From an uncultured Alphaproteobacteria bacterium (GTDB lineage Bacteria; Pseudomonadota; Alphaproteobacteria; HIMB59; GCA-002718135): a stretch of DNA of 64,000 nucleotides. Each line of letters starts with the position of its first letter. Within the stretch, counting starts at the first letter, position 1. A program made the translations under genes and the position numbers. This document shows, piece after piece, positions 1-7,195 of the stretch. The notes beneath the pieces are model-generated. The model made no database searches, had not been told where the DNA came from, and worked only from the letters and a program-made list of their open reading frames with translations. Where the stretch lies: NCBI GenBank assembly GCA_902621165.1, contig CACNKX010000003.1:62001-126000 (forward strand). The letters are read 5' to 3'.

Positions 1-35
1 TACCTACTTCCGATTTGCAAGCTGCAAATTGAACG
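1..35 (-). promoter_or_regulatory. glutamine riboswitch aptamer, second of a tandem pair, cut by window edge
   Basis: On the minus strand this reads CGTTCA, then a hairpin with arms TTTGCA/TGCAAA, then CGGAAGTAGG, where the window ends. This is the 5' half of the same aptamer seen complete at 53-103, 2024-2074 and 2092-2141. The conserved strings fit the glnA-type glutamine riboswitch, whose CGGAAGTAG core lies between two hairpins inside a CGTTC/GAACG closing stem. The missing half and the regulated gene lie to the left of position 1. Confidence 0.75.
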
Positions 36-52
36 ATTTTATAACTTTGCAT

Positions 53-103
53 GCGTTCCTTCGACTTTCGTCTACTTCCGTCGCTCTAAAAGAGTGATGA
101 ACG
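53..103 (-). promoter_or_regulatory. glutamine riboswitch aptamer (glnA type), first of a tandem pair
   Basis: The minus strand begins CGTTCA, continues with a hairpin (TCACTCT/AGAGCGA, one G-T wobble), the core GACGGAAGTAG, a short ACGAAAGT hairpin, and ends CGAAGGAACGC, which closes a CGTTC/GAACG stem. The arrangement and the conserved strings match the glutamine riboswitch consensus known from cyanobacteria and marine metagenomes. It lies downstream of the small winged-helix gene and directly behind a good promoter, so it heads a new leftward transcript whose coding region is outside the window. Confidence 0.82.
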
Positions 104-111
104 TGATTTGA

Positions 112-139
112 CTTATAACTATAATTCGGAAAGTATCAA
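112..139 (-). promoter_or_regulatory. promoter in front of the left-edge tandem riboswitch
   Basis: The minus strand carries TTGATA (134-139), a 16-base spacer and TATAAG (112-117), each five of six matches to the sigma-70 consensus. A start point about seven bases downstream would fall near position 105, just before the first aptamer base at 103. This placement supports a riboswitch-led transcript running out of the left edge. Confidence 0.6.
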
Positions 140-171
140 TAAATAGTATTAAAATTAATTATTAAATCAAA

Positions 172-546
172 TTAATTTTCTAGCCTCATTTTATTAAAAA
201 ATGTGCCTTCTTTTTTTAACCAACCATTAATCATATCAAGAAAATTATTACTTAAGTAGTAATTCTTAATTCTTTTATCAGATTTACTTTGTTCTTTTAC
301 AAATATATTTTTTTCCAAGGCTTCGTTTAAAATTGATTGAATAGAAGATCTAGAACCAATTGACTTAGGTATATTTGCGCAAATTGTTTCAAATGAAATT
401 CCATTTAATCTATTGTTTTCATAGATCTCTAGAGAAATAACGTGATGCAAAATTGATTTAAATAAAAATTTTGAAACGTAATCTTCTGAAAAAAAGCTTG
501 AATATATGTTTCTTTTTTTTTCTTTAATAATTTCTGTTTCAGTCAT
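172..546 (-). CDS. small winged-helix (MarR-like) DNA-binding protein
   Basis: This is a 124-residue protein. The middle and C-terminal parts (about residues 45-105) look like a winged helix-turn-helix: a helix with PKSIGSRSSIQSIL as a possible recognition segment, then a short wing with SKSDKRIKNYYLS. No ligand-binding domain is visible. The ATG at 546 is preferred over the GTG at 558, because the strong ribosome site GGGAGG (551-556) sits four bases before the ATG and overlaps the GTG. The gene lies behind amtB on the same strand with a hairpin between them, so it may share the amtB transcript. A role in nitrogen control is only a guess from position. Confidence 0.65.
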   Translation of the reverse strand: MTETEIIKEKKRNIYSSFFSEDYVSKFLFKSILHHVISLEIYENNRLNGISFETICANIPKSIGSRSSIQSILNEALEKNIFVKEQSKSDKRIKNYYLSNNFLDMINGWLKKEGTFFNKMRLEN

Positions 547-574
547 TTGACCTCCCACTAATGTTTAAGAGTTT

Positions 575-594
575 GGGAGAGCAAATGCTCTCCC
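575..594 (-). terminator. hairpin between amtB and the winged-helix gene
   Basis: GGGAGAGC pairs with GCTCTCCC around an AAAT loop, a strong GC-rich stem in an AT-rich region. It lies between the amtB stop and the ribosome site of the next gene. On the minus strand no T-run follows; the T-run is on the plus-strand side. It is therefore more likely an mRNA 3'-end stabiliser or processing site than a full intrinsic terminator. Confidence 0.45.
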
Positions 595-644
595 ATTTTT
601 TAGTGACCAACTATAAGGAGTTGATGTGCTAATCACTAAATTCA

Positions 645-1931
645 TTAGTCTCTGATGCTGTAAGCCATAACACCTACTTCAGATTTATCAGTACCAAGTT
701 TTTCAGCTTCTTCACTGATTCTAATACCAAATAACATTTTCATAATGTACCAAATGATAAATGATACGACAAAAACGAAGACGTTAATTGCTACTATTCC
801 GTAAAGTTGAGCTCCAAAACTTGCTGCGCTGTTTGAAATTGGAACTACTAATGTTCCAAAAATTCCGGCAAAACCGTGTACAGGAATTGCTCCAACAACA
901 TCATCAATTTTAAAGGAAATTAAAAGTCTTGTTCCATAGAAGACAATTAATCCACCAATTGCACCAATTATCACTGCTAAGAATGGAGAAGGAGCTAAAG
1001 GTTCTGCAGTAATTGCTACTAAACCACCTAATGCTCCGTTAAGCATCATAACAACATCTGTTTTACCAGTTACTAGTCTTGAAATTACTGCACAAGCCAT
1101 TACACCTGCACCAGCTGCCAAGTTAGTATTAATATATATTGTTGCTACTGCTGTAACATCATCAAATGTACCCATTGCAAGTTGTGATCCACCATTAAAT
1201 CCGAACCATCCGAGCCACAGGATAAATACACCAAGAGTTGCAAGAGGTATTGAAGAATTTGCAAAAGGTTCCATTGGAGCTGCTTCACCACTATCAGTAA
1301 ATCTTCCTAATCTTGGACCTAATAAAATTGCACCAGCGAGTGCTGCTGCTGCTCCTGCACTATGTACTAGAGTTGAACCAGCAAAATCTGAGAAACCAGC
1401 TTCCGCTAAGTATCCTCCACCCCACTGCCAACCCATTTCGATTGGATAAATGAAACCAGTTAATAAAGCACAAAAGATAAAGAATGGCCAAATTTTGATT
1501 CTTTCAGCTAGTGTTCCAGATACAATTGAGCATGTTGTTGCACAAAATACCATCTGAAAGAACCAGTCAGAACCATCTGAATAACCTGTATCAAGAGCGC
1601 TACCATCACTCCAAGGAAGTGGAGATCCGATAAAACCACCTGCCGGGATGCCATATGCCATATTGTATCCAACTAACCAGAACATTAAACCAGCTATTGA
1701 ATATAAGCCTATATTTTTTGCAGCAATTGTTGCTACACTTTTGGACGTAACAAGTCCTGATTCAAGCATTGCAAATCCTGCTGCCATCCACATGACTAAG
1801 AACCCAGATACAAGAAATAGGAATGTATTTAAAATGTATTGCACTTCACCATCAACTTCGGCTCTTGCATATGAACTAAAGAGCATAAAGACGGCAAGAA
1901 TGCTAATGAAATATATAGATTTTTTTAACAT
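645..1931 (-). CDS. amtB: ammonium transporter AmtB
   Basis: This is an inner-membrane ammonium channel of the Amt/Mep/Rh family (428 residues from the chosen start). Visible signatures are an N-terminal signal-like segment (about residues 1-24), GFAMLESGLV in the first core helix, WFGFNGGSQL, the pore histidine in TLVHSAGA and the second pore histidine in VHGFAGIFGT. The C-terminal cytoplasmic tail is short and keeps the ISEEAE stretch. The ATG at 1931 is chosen because GGAGG lies five bases upstream; an upstream ATG at 1961 has no such site. The leader carries two tandem glutamine aptamers, so expression is likely tied to the cell's glutamine level. No glnK gene is next to it within the window. 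Confidence 0.96.
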   Translation of the reverse strand: MLKKSIYFISILAVFMLFSSYARAEVDGEVQYILNTFLFLVSGFLVMWMAAGFAMLESGLVTSKSVATIAAKNIGLYSIAGLMFWLVGYNMAYGIPAGGFIGSPLPWSDGSALDTGYSDGSDWFFQMVFCATTCSIVSGTLAERIKIWPFFIFCALLTGFIYPIEMGWQWGGGYLAEAGFSDFAGSTLVHSAGAAAALAGAILLGPRLGRFTDSGEAAPMEPFANSSIPLATLGVFILWLGWFGFNGGSQLAMGTFDDVTAVATIYINTNLAAGAGVMACAVISRLVTGKTDVVMMLNGALGGLVAITAEPLAPSPFLAVIIGAIGGLIVFYGTRLLISFKIDDVVGAIPVHGFAGIFGTLVVPISNSAASFGAQLYGIVAINVFVFVVSFIIWYIMKMLFGIRISEEAEKLGTDKSEVGVMAYSIRD

Positions 1932-1958
1932 TAATCCTCCATTATAAATTTCACAGTA

Positions 1959-1979
1959 CATGGCTCACATTGAGTCATG
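1959..1979 (-). promoter_or_regulatory. leader hairpin between riboswitch and amtB ribosome site
   Basis: The minus strand reads CATG-A-CTCA-ATG-TGAG-C-CATG, giving an eight-base-pair stem with one A-C mismatch and a three-base loop. It sits between the second aptamer (ends 2024) and the ribosome site (1936-1940) and has no T-run. It may belong to the expression platform or act as a simple leader stem; its exact role cannot be read from the sequence. Confidence 0.35.
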
Positions 1980-2023
1980 CTTTACTTTTCATGCTTAGCT
2001 ATGGAAATTAAATAATAAGATCC

Positions 2024-2074
2024 GCGTTCCTTCGGTTTTAACCTACTTCCGATTTGCCTTAGGCAAATTGAACG
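2024..2074 (-). promoter_or_regulatory. glutamine riboswitch aptamer (glnA type), amtB-proximal copy
   Basis: On the minus strand: CGTTCA, hairpin TTTGCC/GGCAAA, CGGAAGTAG, hairpin GGTT/AACC, CGAAGGAACGC. The outer CGTTC/GAACG stem encloses a three-way junction. Compared with the copy at 1-35, the hairpin changes from TTTGCA/TGCAAA to TTTGCC/GGCAAA, which is a compensated base-pair change. The aptamer ends about 93 bases before the amtB start codon. Confidence 0.85.
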
Positions 2075-2091
2075 ATTTAATAACTTTGCAT

Positions 2092-2141
2092 GCGTTCCTT
2101 CGACTTTCGTCTACTTCCGTCACCCCAAAAGGTGATGAACG
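2092..2141 (-). promoter_or_regulatory. glutamine riboswitch aptamer (glnA type), promoter-proximal copy
   Basis: On the minus strand: CGTTCA, hairpin TCACC/GGTGA, CGGAAGTAG, a short GAC/GTC hairpin, CGAAGGAACGC. It is separated from the next aptamer by 17 bases. Tandem glutamine aptamers are known in the glnA riboswitch class and are expected to give steeper or more complete responses to L-glutamine. The ribosome site and start codon of amtB follow about 160 bases downstream. Confidence 0.85.
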
Positions 2142-2178
2142 TGAAAACTGATTTAGTTTAATATTAATTTTTATTAAG

Positions 2179-2206
2179 ATTATAATCGTTAACATTAATA
2201 TGCAAA
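2179..2206 (-). promoter_or_regulatory. candidate promoter of the amtB leader
   Basis: The minus strand contains a perfect TATAAT (2179-2184) preceded, after 16 bases, by TTTGCA (2201-2206; four of six matches to the -35 consensus). A start near 2172 would leave about 30 bases before the first aptamer. The region is AT-rich, so chance matches are possible. Confidence 0.4.
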
Positions 2207-2249
2207 AAACGCATATAGTAATATTTCGCTGTTTTGCAGGGAATATTAG

Positions 2250-3401
2250 CTATTTTATTGTTGATAAATCAGTCCAAGCAGAATCATTATTACTAGACTC
2301 TACACTTGCATTGATGAATTTCATAATGTGCAAACCATCATCAATATTTGGAAGTATCTTTAATAATTCTTCCTTATTTTCCTTATTTTGTATGACATCG
2401 GCAGCATCTGAATAAATTTGTGCAAATGCTTCAAGATAACCTTCTGGATGACCAGCAGGGATTCGAACGTTAGCTTCAGTTCCCTCAACTTTGATAGAAC
2501 CACCTCTAGTTATTATTTGGCTAGGTTCTCCTGCTTGACTAAAGGTTGCATAATTTGGATTTTCTTGACTCCATTTTAATGCTCCCTTGTCTCCATAAAT
2601 AGCTACAGTAAAATTATTTTCTTCTCCTGTCGCAACTTGAGAGATAGATAATGAGCCCTTAGCTCCGTTATTTAATCTTATCATTATCGAAGCGTCATCA
2701 TCTAATTTTCTTCCTTCAACAAAAGTTGTAAGATCTGCACTAACTGATTGTAATTTTAATTGAGTTATAAATTCTAATAAATGCATAGTGTGACTCCCAA
2801 TATCACCCACACCTCCTGCAGCTCCACTTCTTGAGGGATCTGTTCTCCATTCTGCTTGTTTATTTGAACCGGAATCTTCCTCTTTTGATCCGAGCCATCC
2901 TTGCAAATAAGATCCTTTAACAATTCTTATTTTTCCAAGTGCTCCATTTTCAATAAGTGATCTCATACCTCTAACGACTGGATAGCCAGAATAATTATGA
3001 GTTAAGAAAAAATGAGCATCAGATTTAGAAACTGCATCAACTAATTTATGTGCGTCTTCCATTGTAGAGGTCATTGGTTTATCACAAATGACATGAATAT
3101 TTTTATTTAGAAATTCTATTGCTGGTGCAGCATGCATATGATTCGGCGTTACAATAGAGACTATATCAATTCCATCATCTCTTTTAGATTCTTCCTCAGC
3201 CATAGTTTTAAAATCAGGATAACTTCTTGAGGGGTCAAGGCCAATTTCTTTAGCAGATTTAGCTGCTTTTTCTGGAGTTGAAGATAAGCAACCAGCAACA
3301 AATTCATACTTATCGTCCATTCTTGCACATAAACGATGTACAGCTCCTATAAATGCTCCTTGGCCGCCACCTATCATTCCTAGTTTTAATCTTTTTGTCA
3401 T
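2250..3401 (-). CDS. Gfo/Idh/MocA family sugar dehydrogenase
   Basis: This is a cytoplasmic NAD(P)-dependent oxidoreductase of 383 residues. It has an N-terminal Rossmann fold with GMIGGGQGAF (residues 8-17), the family lysine motif as CDKPM near residue 110, and the C-terminal alpha/beta domain containing GDIGSHTMH. The start has AGGAGA ten bases upstream. It follows a TIM-barrel isomerase with a 12-base gap, a pairing typical of sugar or inositol breakdown where the dehydrogenase makes a keto-sugar for the partner. The exact substrate cannot be told from sequence. It is only distantly related to the two other Gfo/Idh genes in the window. Confidence 0.88.
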   Translation of the reverse strand: MTKRLKLGMIGGGQGAFIGAVHRLCARMDDKYEFVAGCLSSTPEKAAKSAKEIGLDPSRSYPDFKTMAEEESKRDDGIDIVSIVTPNHMHAAPAIEFLNKNIHVICDKPMTSTMEDAHKLVDAVSKSDAHFFLTHNYSGYPVVRGMRSLIENGALGKIRIVKGSYLQGWLGSKEEDSGSNKQAEWRTDPSRSGAAGGVGDIGSHTMHLLEFITQLKLQSVSADLTTFVEGRKLDDDASIMIRLNNGAKGSLSISQVATGEENNFTVAIYGDKGALKWSQENPNYATFSQAGEPSQIITRGGSIKVEGTEANVRIPAGHPEGYLEAFAQIYSDAADVIQNKENKEELLKILPNIDDGLHIMKFINASVESSNNDSAWTDLSTIK

Positions 3402-3413
3402 TTAAATTTTCTC

Positions 3414-4466
3414 CTAAATACCTAAAAGTTTTTTATTAGTTTCTTCATCCATTCCTGAATCAGCAAAATCGTCAAAAGCTTTTTCAGTTACATCAATGAT
3501 ATGCTCTTTTATAAATTTAGCACCCTCTTCTGCTCCTTGTTGAGGGCTTTTTATACAACATTCCCATTCTAACACTGCCCAGCCATCAAAATCATAACCA
3601 GATAATTTTGAAAAAATAGATTTAAAGTCAACCTGACCATCTCCTAATGATCTGAATCTGCCGGCTCTATTAATCCATGATTGAAAACCTCCGTATACAC
3701 CTTGCTTCCCACTTGGATTTAATTCAGCATCTTTTACATGAAACATTTTTAATTTGTCATGATAGATATCAATATGATCCAAATAATTTAAATGTTGAAG
3801 AATAAAATGACTTGGATCATAAAGCATATTACATCTTGGATGATTACCGACCTTTTCTAAAAACATTTCAAATGTAATTCCATCATGAAGATCTTCACCA
3901 GGATGAATTTCATAACATAAATCTACCCCAGCTTCGTCGAATTTATTTAAAATTGGTTTCCATCTTTTTGCAAGTTCATTAAAAGCTTCATCTACTAAAC
4001 CTTCTGGTCTTTGAGGCCATGGATATAAATATGGCCATGCTAGTGCACCAGAAAAAGTTGCATGTGCATTTAGTCCAAAGTTCCTTGAAGCAACTGCTGC
4101 TTGCATTAATTGATCAATAGCCCATTCTTTTCTTTTACTTGGATTGCCTCTTACTTTTTCATCTGCAAATCCATCAAAAGGAATATCGTATGCAGGATGA
4201 ACAGCAACAAGCTGACCTTGAAGGTGAGTAGATAACTCTGTCAGTTGTAAATTGTTATTTTCAAGAATTCCTTTTATATCATCACAATAATCTTTACTTT
4301 CAGAAGCTTTTTTTAAATCAATTAATCTTGAATCCCATGAAGGTATCTGTACGCCTTTATACCCTAAATTAGAAGCCCATTTTGATATTGACTCTAATGA
4401 GTTGAAAGGTTCATCATCACTTACAAACTGGGCAAGAAATATTGCTGGGCCTTTTATTTTTTTCAT
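3414..4466 (-). CDS. sugar phosphate isomerase/epimerase-type TIM barrel protein
   Basis: This is a 350-residue xylose-isomerase-like TIM barrel (AP endonuclease 2 superfamily). Likely metal ligands are the Glu in LCYEIHPGED, the Asp/His in NMLYDPSHF, the His in MFHVKDAE and the Glu in AVLEWEC. Members isomerise, epimerise or dehydrate keto-sugars and inosose. GGAGAT precedes the ATG. The gene is co-transcribed with the dehydrogenase that follows it, and together they probably process one imported sugar or cyclitol. It could serve as an inosose dehydratase-like partner for the IolD-like enzyme at the other end of the window, but that is speculation. Confidence 0.82.
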   Translation of the reverse strand: MKKIKGPAIFLAQFVSDDEPFNSLESISKWASNLGYKGVQIPSWDSRLIDLKKASESKDYCDDIKGILENNNLQLTELSTHLQGQLVAVHPAYDIPFDGFADEKVRGNPSKRKEWAIDQLMQAAVASRNFGLNAHATFSGALAWPYLYPWPQRPEGLVDEAFNELAKRWKPILNKFDEAGVDLCYEIHPGEDLHDGITFEMFLEKVGNHPRCNMLYDPSHFILQHLNYLDHIDIYHDKLKMFHVKDAELNPSGKQGVYGGFQSWINRAGRFRSLGDGQVDFKSIFSKLSGYDFDGWAVLEWECCIKSPQQGAEEGAKFIKEHIIDVTEKAFDDFADSGMDEETNKKLLGI

Positions 4467-4500
4467 ATTAAATCTCCATAATTATTTAAACACGAAACAG

Positions 4501-5229
4501 TTAGGTAGTCATTAAATTTTTAAAATTTTCGTATAATTTTTTAGTATTATAGTTCATTTCTTGAATATTATTTCTAAGCAATTTATCCAGTTCATCAATG
4601 GAGTTTTTGCCTAAATATTTTTCTAAAGCATTTTTTAATTCAGGAACTTTGGACCATTTAATTATTGTGTTTTCATCTACTTCCATATGAAATTGAACGC
4701 CATAAGCATGGTTTTTATACTTAAAAATTTGAAATTTTGTAATATCTGATGAGCCTAAAATTGTAACATCAGAATTATTTAGTTCACTTACCTCGTAACT
4801 ATGCCATTGTAATGCTTTAATCCGATTATCAAAATTTTTAAAAACTTGATCCTTTTTTTTATTATCTAAAATATTAATATTTAGAACCCCGATTTCTGGA
4901 GGATTAGATTTAATTACTTTACCACCAAGAATTTCTCCTAAAAATTGACAACCTAAACAGATTCCGAGATATGGTTTTTGATTATTTAGAACAAATTCCT
5001 TTATCTTATTTTTTTCATCAATCATCCACGGATATTGTTCTTCCATCCAAGTATCCATTGGTCCACCTAAACATATCATTCCATCATATATATCAAGATT
5101 AACAGGAATCTTTTCTCCTTTATCCAATCGAATAATAGTTGTTTCAACTAAGTCTTCATTCATTAACTCTGTAAAGTACCCAGGTGTTACTAAGGGCGTA
5201 TGTTGAAGAATAATTATTTTATGAGACAC
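4501..5229 (-). CDS. class I glutamine amidotransferase domain protein
   Basis: A stand-alone GATase1 domain of 242 residues. The catalytic triad is visible as Cys91 in GICLGCQ, His181 and Glu183 in QFHMEVD. Such proteins resemble the amidotransferase part of GMP synthase but lack the synthetase half, and several hydrolyse gamma-glutamyl compounds. The reading frame overlaps the end of the alkyltransferase gene by 11 bases, so the two are translated together. The substrate is unknown. Confidence 0.85.
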   Translation of the reverse strand: MSHKIIILQHTPLVTPGYFTELMNEDLVETTIIRLDKGEKIPVNLDIYDGMICLGGPMDTWMEEQYPWMIDEKNKIKEFVLNNQKPYLGICLGCQFLGEILGGKVIKSNPPEIGVLNINILDNKKKDQVFKNFDNRIKALQWHSYEVSELNNSDVTILGSSDITKFQIFKYKNHAYGVQFHMEVDENTIIKWSKVPELKNALEKYLGKNSIDELDKLLRNNIQEMNYNTKKLYENFKNLMTT

Positions 5230-5659
5230 TTTTTTCTAAGTTGAGTAATCTTTTTTTTAACTTGATCCCCCCTCTTCCAGAAAATCCTCCAAGTTTACCA
5301 TCGCTACGAATTATACGGTGACAGGGAATAATAAGCAAAAGTTTATTTTGTCCACAAACATTACCTACATATCTCGGAGACGTACCAACTTTTTTTGCTA
5401 TTTCTCCATATGTTGAAACTTTACCATATTTGATTTTAGATAATTCTTTCCAAATTTTTTTTTGCAAAGGGGACCCTTCGAAAGAATAGTTAATCTTAAA
5501 ATTTTTAAGTTTTCCAGAGGCATATAAATTAATCTGATTCTTAATATTAATTACATCATTCGTTTCATTTGTTTTTCCAAAACTCAGTGATAAGATGTTA
5601 CCACCTTTTTTTTTTACCGTAATCCAACCGAGTTTAGTTTTAAAAGAAGCAATTTCCAT
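5219..5659 (-). CDS. ogt: methylated-DNA--protein-cysteine methyltransferase
   Basis: A suicide DNA-repair protein that moves O6-alkyl groups from guanine to its own cysteine. At 146 residues it is a short Ogt form. The active-site motif IPCHRII has Cys113, the helix-turn-helix segment with YGEIAKKVG and the RYVGN arginine finger precede it, and GGFSGRGG follows. There is no Ada-type N-terminal regulatory domain. It is the first gene of a two-gene unit with the amidotransferase. Confidence 0.95.
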   Translation of the reverse strand: MEIASFKTKLGWITVKKKGGNILSLSFGKTNETNDVINIKNQINLYASGKLKNFKINYSFEGSPLQKKIWKELSKIKYGKVSTYGEIAKKVGTSPRYVGNVCGQNKLLLIIPCHRIIRSDGKLGGFSGRGGIKLKKRLLNLEKSVS

Positions 5660-5712
5660 ATAAAATTAATAACATTATTGAATGAATCTATCAAAATAAT
5701 TTATAGTAAATC

Positions 5713-5919
5713 ATGGATGAAGATATTTTAAATCTAGAGATTAGAAAATTTCTTAAACAAGTTGGTATTAGCTCGCAACGTGAAATAGAAAATTACATAC
5801 GAAAAAAATTTTCCGAAGGAAGTATCAAAACAGGTGAATCCATAAAAGTGTCTATGAATTTATCATCTGAAGATGGAGAGCTTAATCATTCAATTAAAGA
5901 AGATATAAAAATAAAATAA
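5713..5919 (+). CDS. small conserved protein, DUF6494-like
   Basis: A 68-residue soluble protein with an opening MDEDILNLEIRKFLKQVGI and then SQREIENYIRKKF, which resembles the short DUF6494 family of proteobacteria. The C-terminal half is beta-like. No function is known. It is transcribed away from ogt and ends 22 bases before the convergent M16 peptidase gene. Confidence 0.7.
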   Translation: MDEDILNLEIRKFLKQVGISSQREIENYIRKKFSEGSIKTGESIKVSMNLSSEDGELNHSIKEDIKIK

Positions 5920-5941
5920 TGTTTTAAAATTTTTGAAAAGT

Positions 5942-7195
5942 TTAGTTAATACGATTTTGTATTTTATCAATATTTTCAAGTTTTGATAACGGTCCGATAC
6001 TTGATATAGTTATTGGCCCTTTTACAATTTCATTAGCAATCTTTTGAACTGTCTCTTTAGAAACCTTATCTATATTTTTTATAGTTTCAGCGGGGTCAAT
6101 TATTCTATTAAAGACCAGAAGTTGTCTAGCAGCACTCTCACATCTTCTAAATGCACTTTCTCTCCCCATCATTAAGCTTGCTTTCAATTGAGCTTTACCT
6201 CTATTTATTTCTTTTTCTGTAATTGAATTAGGACTTTCATTTAATTGATCACATAAAACAGGTATGAGCTCTTGGATTTGATTTTCACCTGTTCCACAAT
6301 AAATACCAAAAACACCCGTGTCAGTATAAGATGAACTAAAAGAGGAAATTCCATATACAAGACCACGTTTCTCTCTTATCTCTTGAAACAATCTTGATGA
6401 CATGCCTCCACCTAATAAAGAAGAATAAACCAATAAAGAATAGTAATCATCATGGTGATAATCTATACCTTCAAAACCAAGTAGTAAGTGGATCTGTTCT
6501 AATTTTTTATCTTCTCTGTATTCTCCAGATTTGTAATCAGCTTTTTGTCTTTCAGTAAATAATCCAGTTGGTAGGTTAGTGCATGATTTTTTAATTGATT
6601 CTACAAATTGATCATGGTCAATTTTTCCAGCTGCACTTATAATCATTTTTTTTGGATTATAATGATTCATCATGAAGTTTTTAACTTCGTCTCTTGAAAT
6701 ATTTTTAATAATATCAGTTTTACCCAATATGGAACGTCCCATTGGCTGGTCCGGGTATGCTTTTTCTTGCCAATAATCAAAAATCATATCATCAGGTGTA
6801 TCAAGGTACATGCCAATTTCTTGAATTATGACTCCTCTTTCTCGATTAAGTTCGTCTTCAGCAAATGTAGAATTTTGCAAAATATCTGTCAGAATATCTA
6901 TTCCATAATGTAGATCATCAGCTAAGAGTTTTACATAATAAGCTGTTATTTCCTTTGAAGTATAGGCATTTATATCTCCGCCAACATTTTCAATTGTTTC
7001 GGCAATTTGAAGAGCATTTTTAGTTGATGTGCCCTTAAAAGCCATATGCTCTAAAAGGTGAGCAACACCATTTATATCTTTTGTTTCATCTCTACCACCA
7101 ACAAAATTCCATATACCCATTGATACTGTTTCCAACCCTGGCATATTTTGAGTTACTATTCTTAATCCGTTTTCTAGTGTTGTAATTTTATGCAT
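5942..7195 (-). CDS. M16 family zinc peptidase (processing peptidase-like)
   Basis: A 417-residue member of the M16B family, related to the mitochondrial processing peptidase beta subunit. The inverted zinc motif HLLEH gives His46, Glu49 and His50, with the distal ligand Glu126 in IIQEIGMY. The second, non-catalytic half contains the usual LGGGMSSRLFQEIREKRGLVYGI region (split here over the substrate-binding lobe). It overlaps thrC by eight bases. An M16 gene next to thrC is a common alphaproteobacterial arrangement. Confidence 0.93.
   Translation of the reverse strand: MHKITTLENGLRIVTQNMPGLETVSMGIWNFVGGRDETKDINGVAHLLEHMAFKGTSTKNALQIAETIENVGGDINAYTSKEITAYYVKLLADDLHYGIDILTDILQNSTFAEDELNRERGVIIQEIGMYLDTPDDMIFDYWQEKAYPDQPMGRSILGKTDIIKNISRDEVKNFMMNHYNPKKMIISAAGKIDHDQFVESIKKSCTNLPTGLFTERQKADYKSGEYREDKKLEQIHLLLGFEGIDYHHDDYYSLLVYSSLLGGGMSSRLFQEIREKRGLVYGISSFSSSYTDTGVFGIYCGTGENQIQELIPVLCDQLNESPNSITEKEINRGKAQLKASLMMGRESAFRRCESAARQLLVFNRIIDPAETIKNIDKVSKETVQKIANEIVKGPITISSIGPLSKLENIDKIQNRIN

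Noticed and set aside
575-594. Intrinsic terminator on the plus strand (T-run follows the stem there)
   Set aside because: No plus-strand gene lies upstream within the window, so it is reported only as an amtB 3' hairpin.
1648-1947. Plus-strand open frame of 99 codons opposite amtB
   Set aside because: It lies wholly antisense to the well-supported transporter gene and has no recognisable domain or ribosome site; it is a shadow frame.
1-2141. Direct repeat of about 105 bases flanking amtB and its neighbour, first seen as a possible mobile-element or duplication boundary
   Set aside because: The repeat has compensated changes in hairpin arms and conserved riboswitch strings, and no transposase or target-site duplication is visible. 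Regulatory RNA explains it better.
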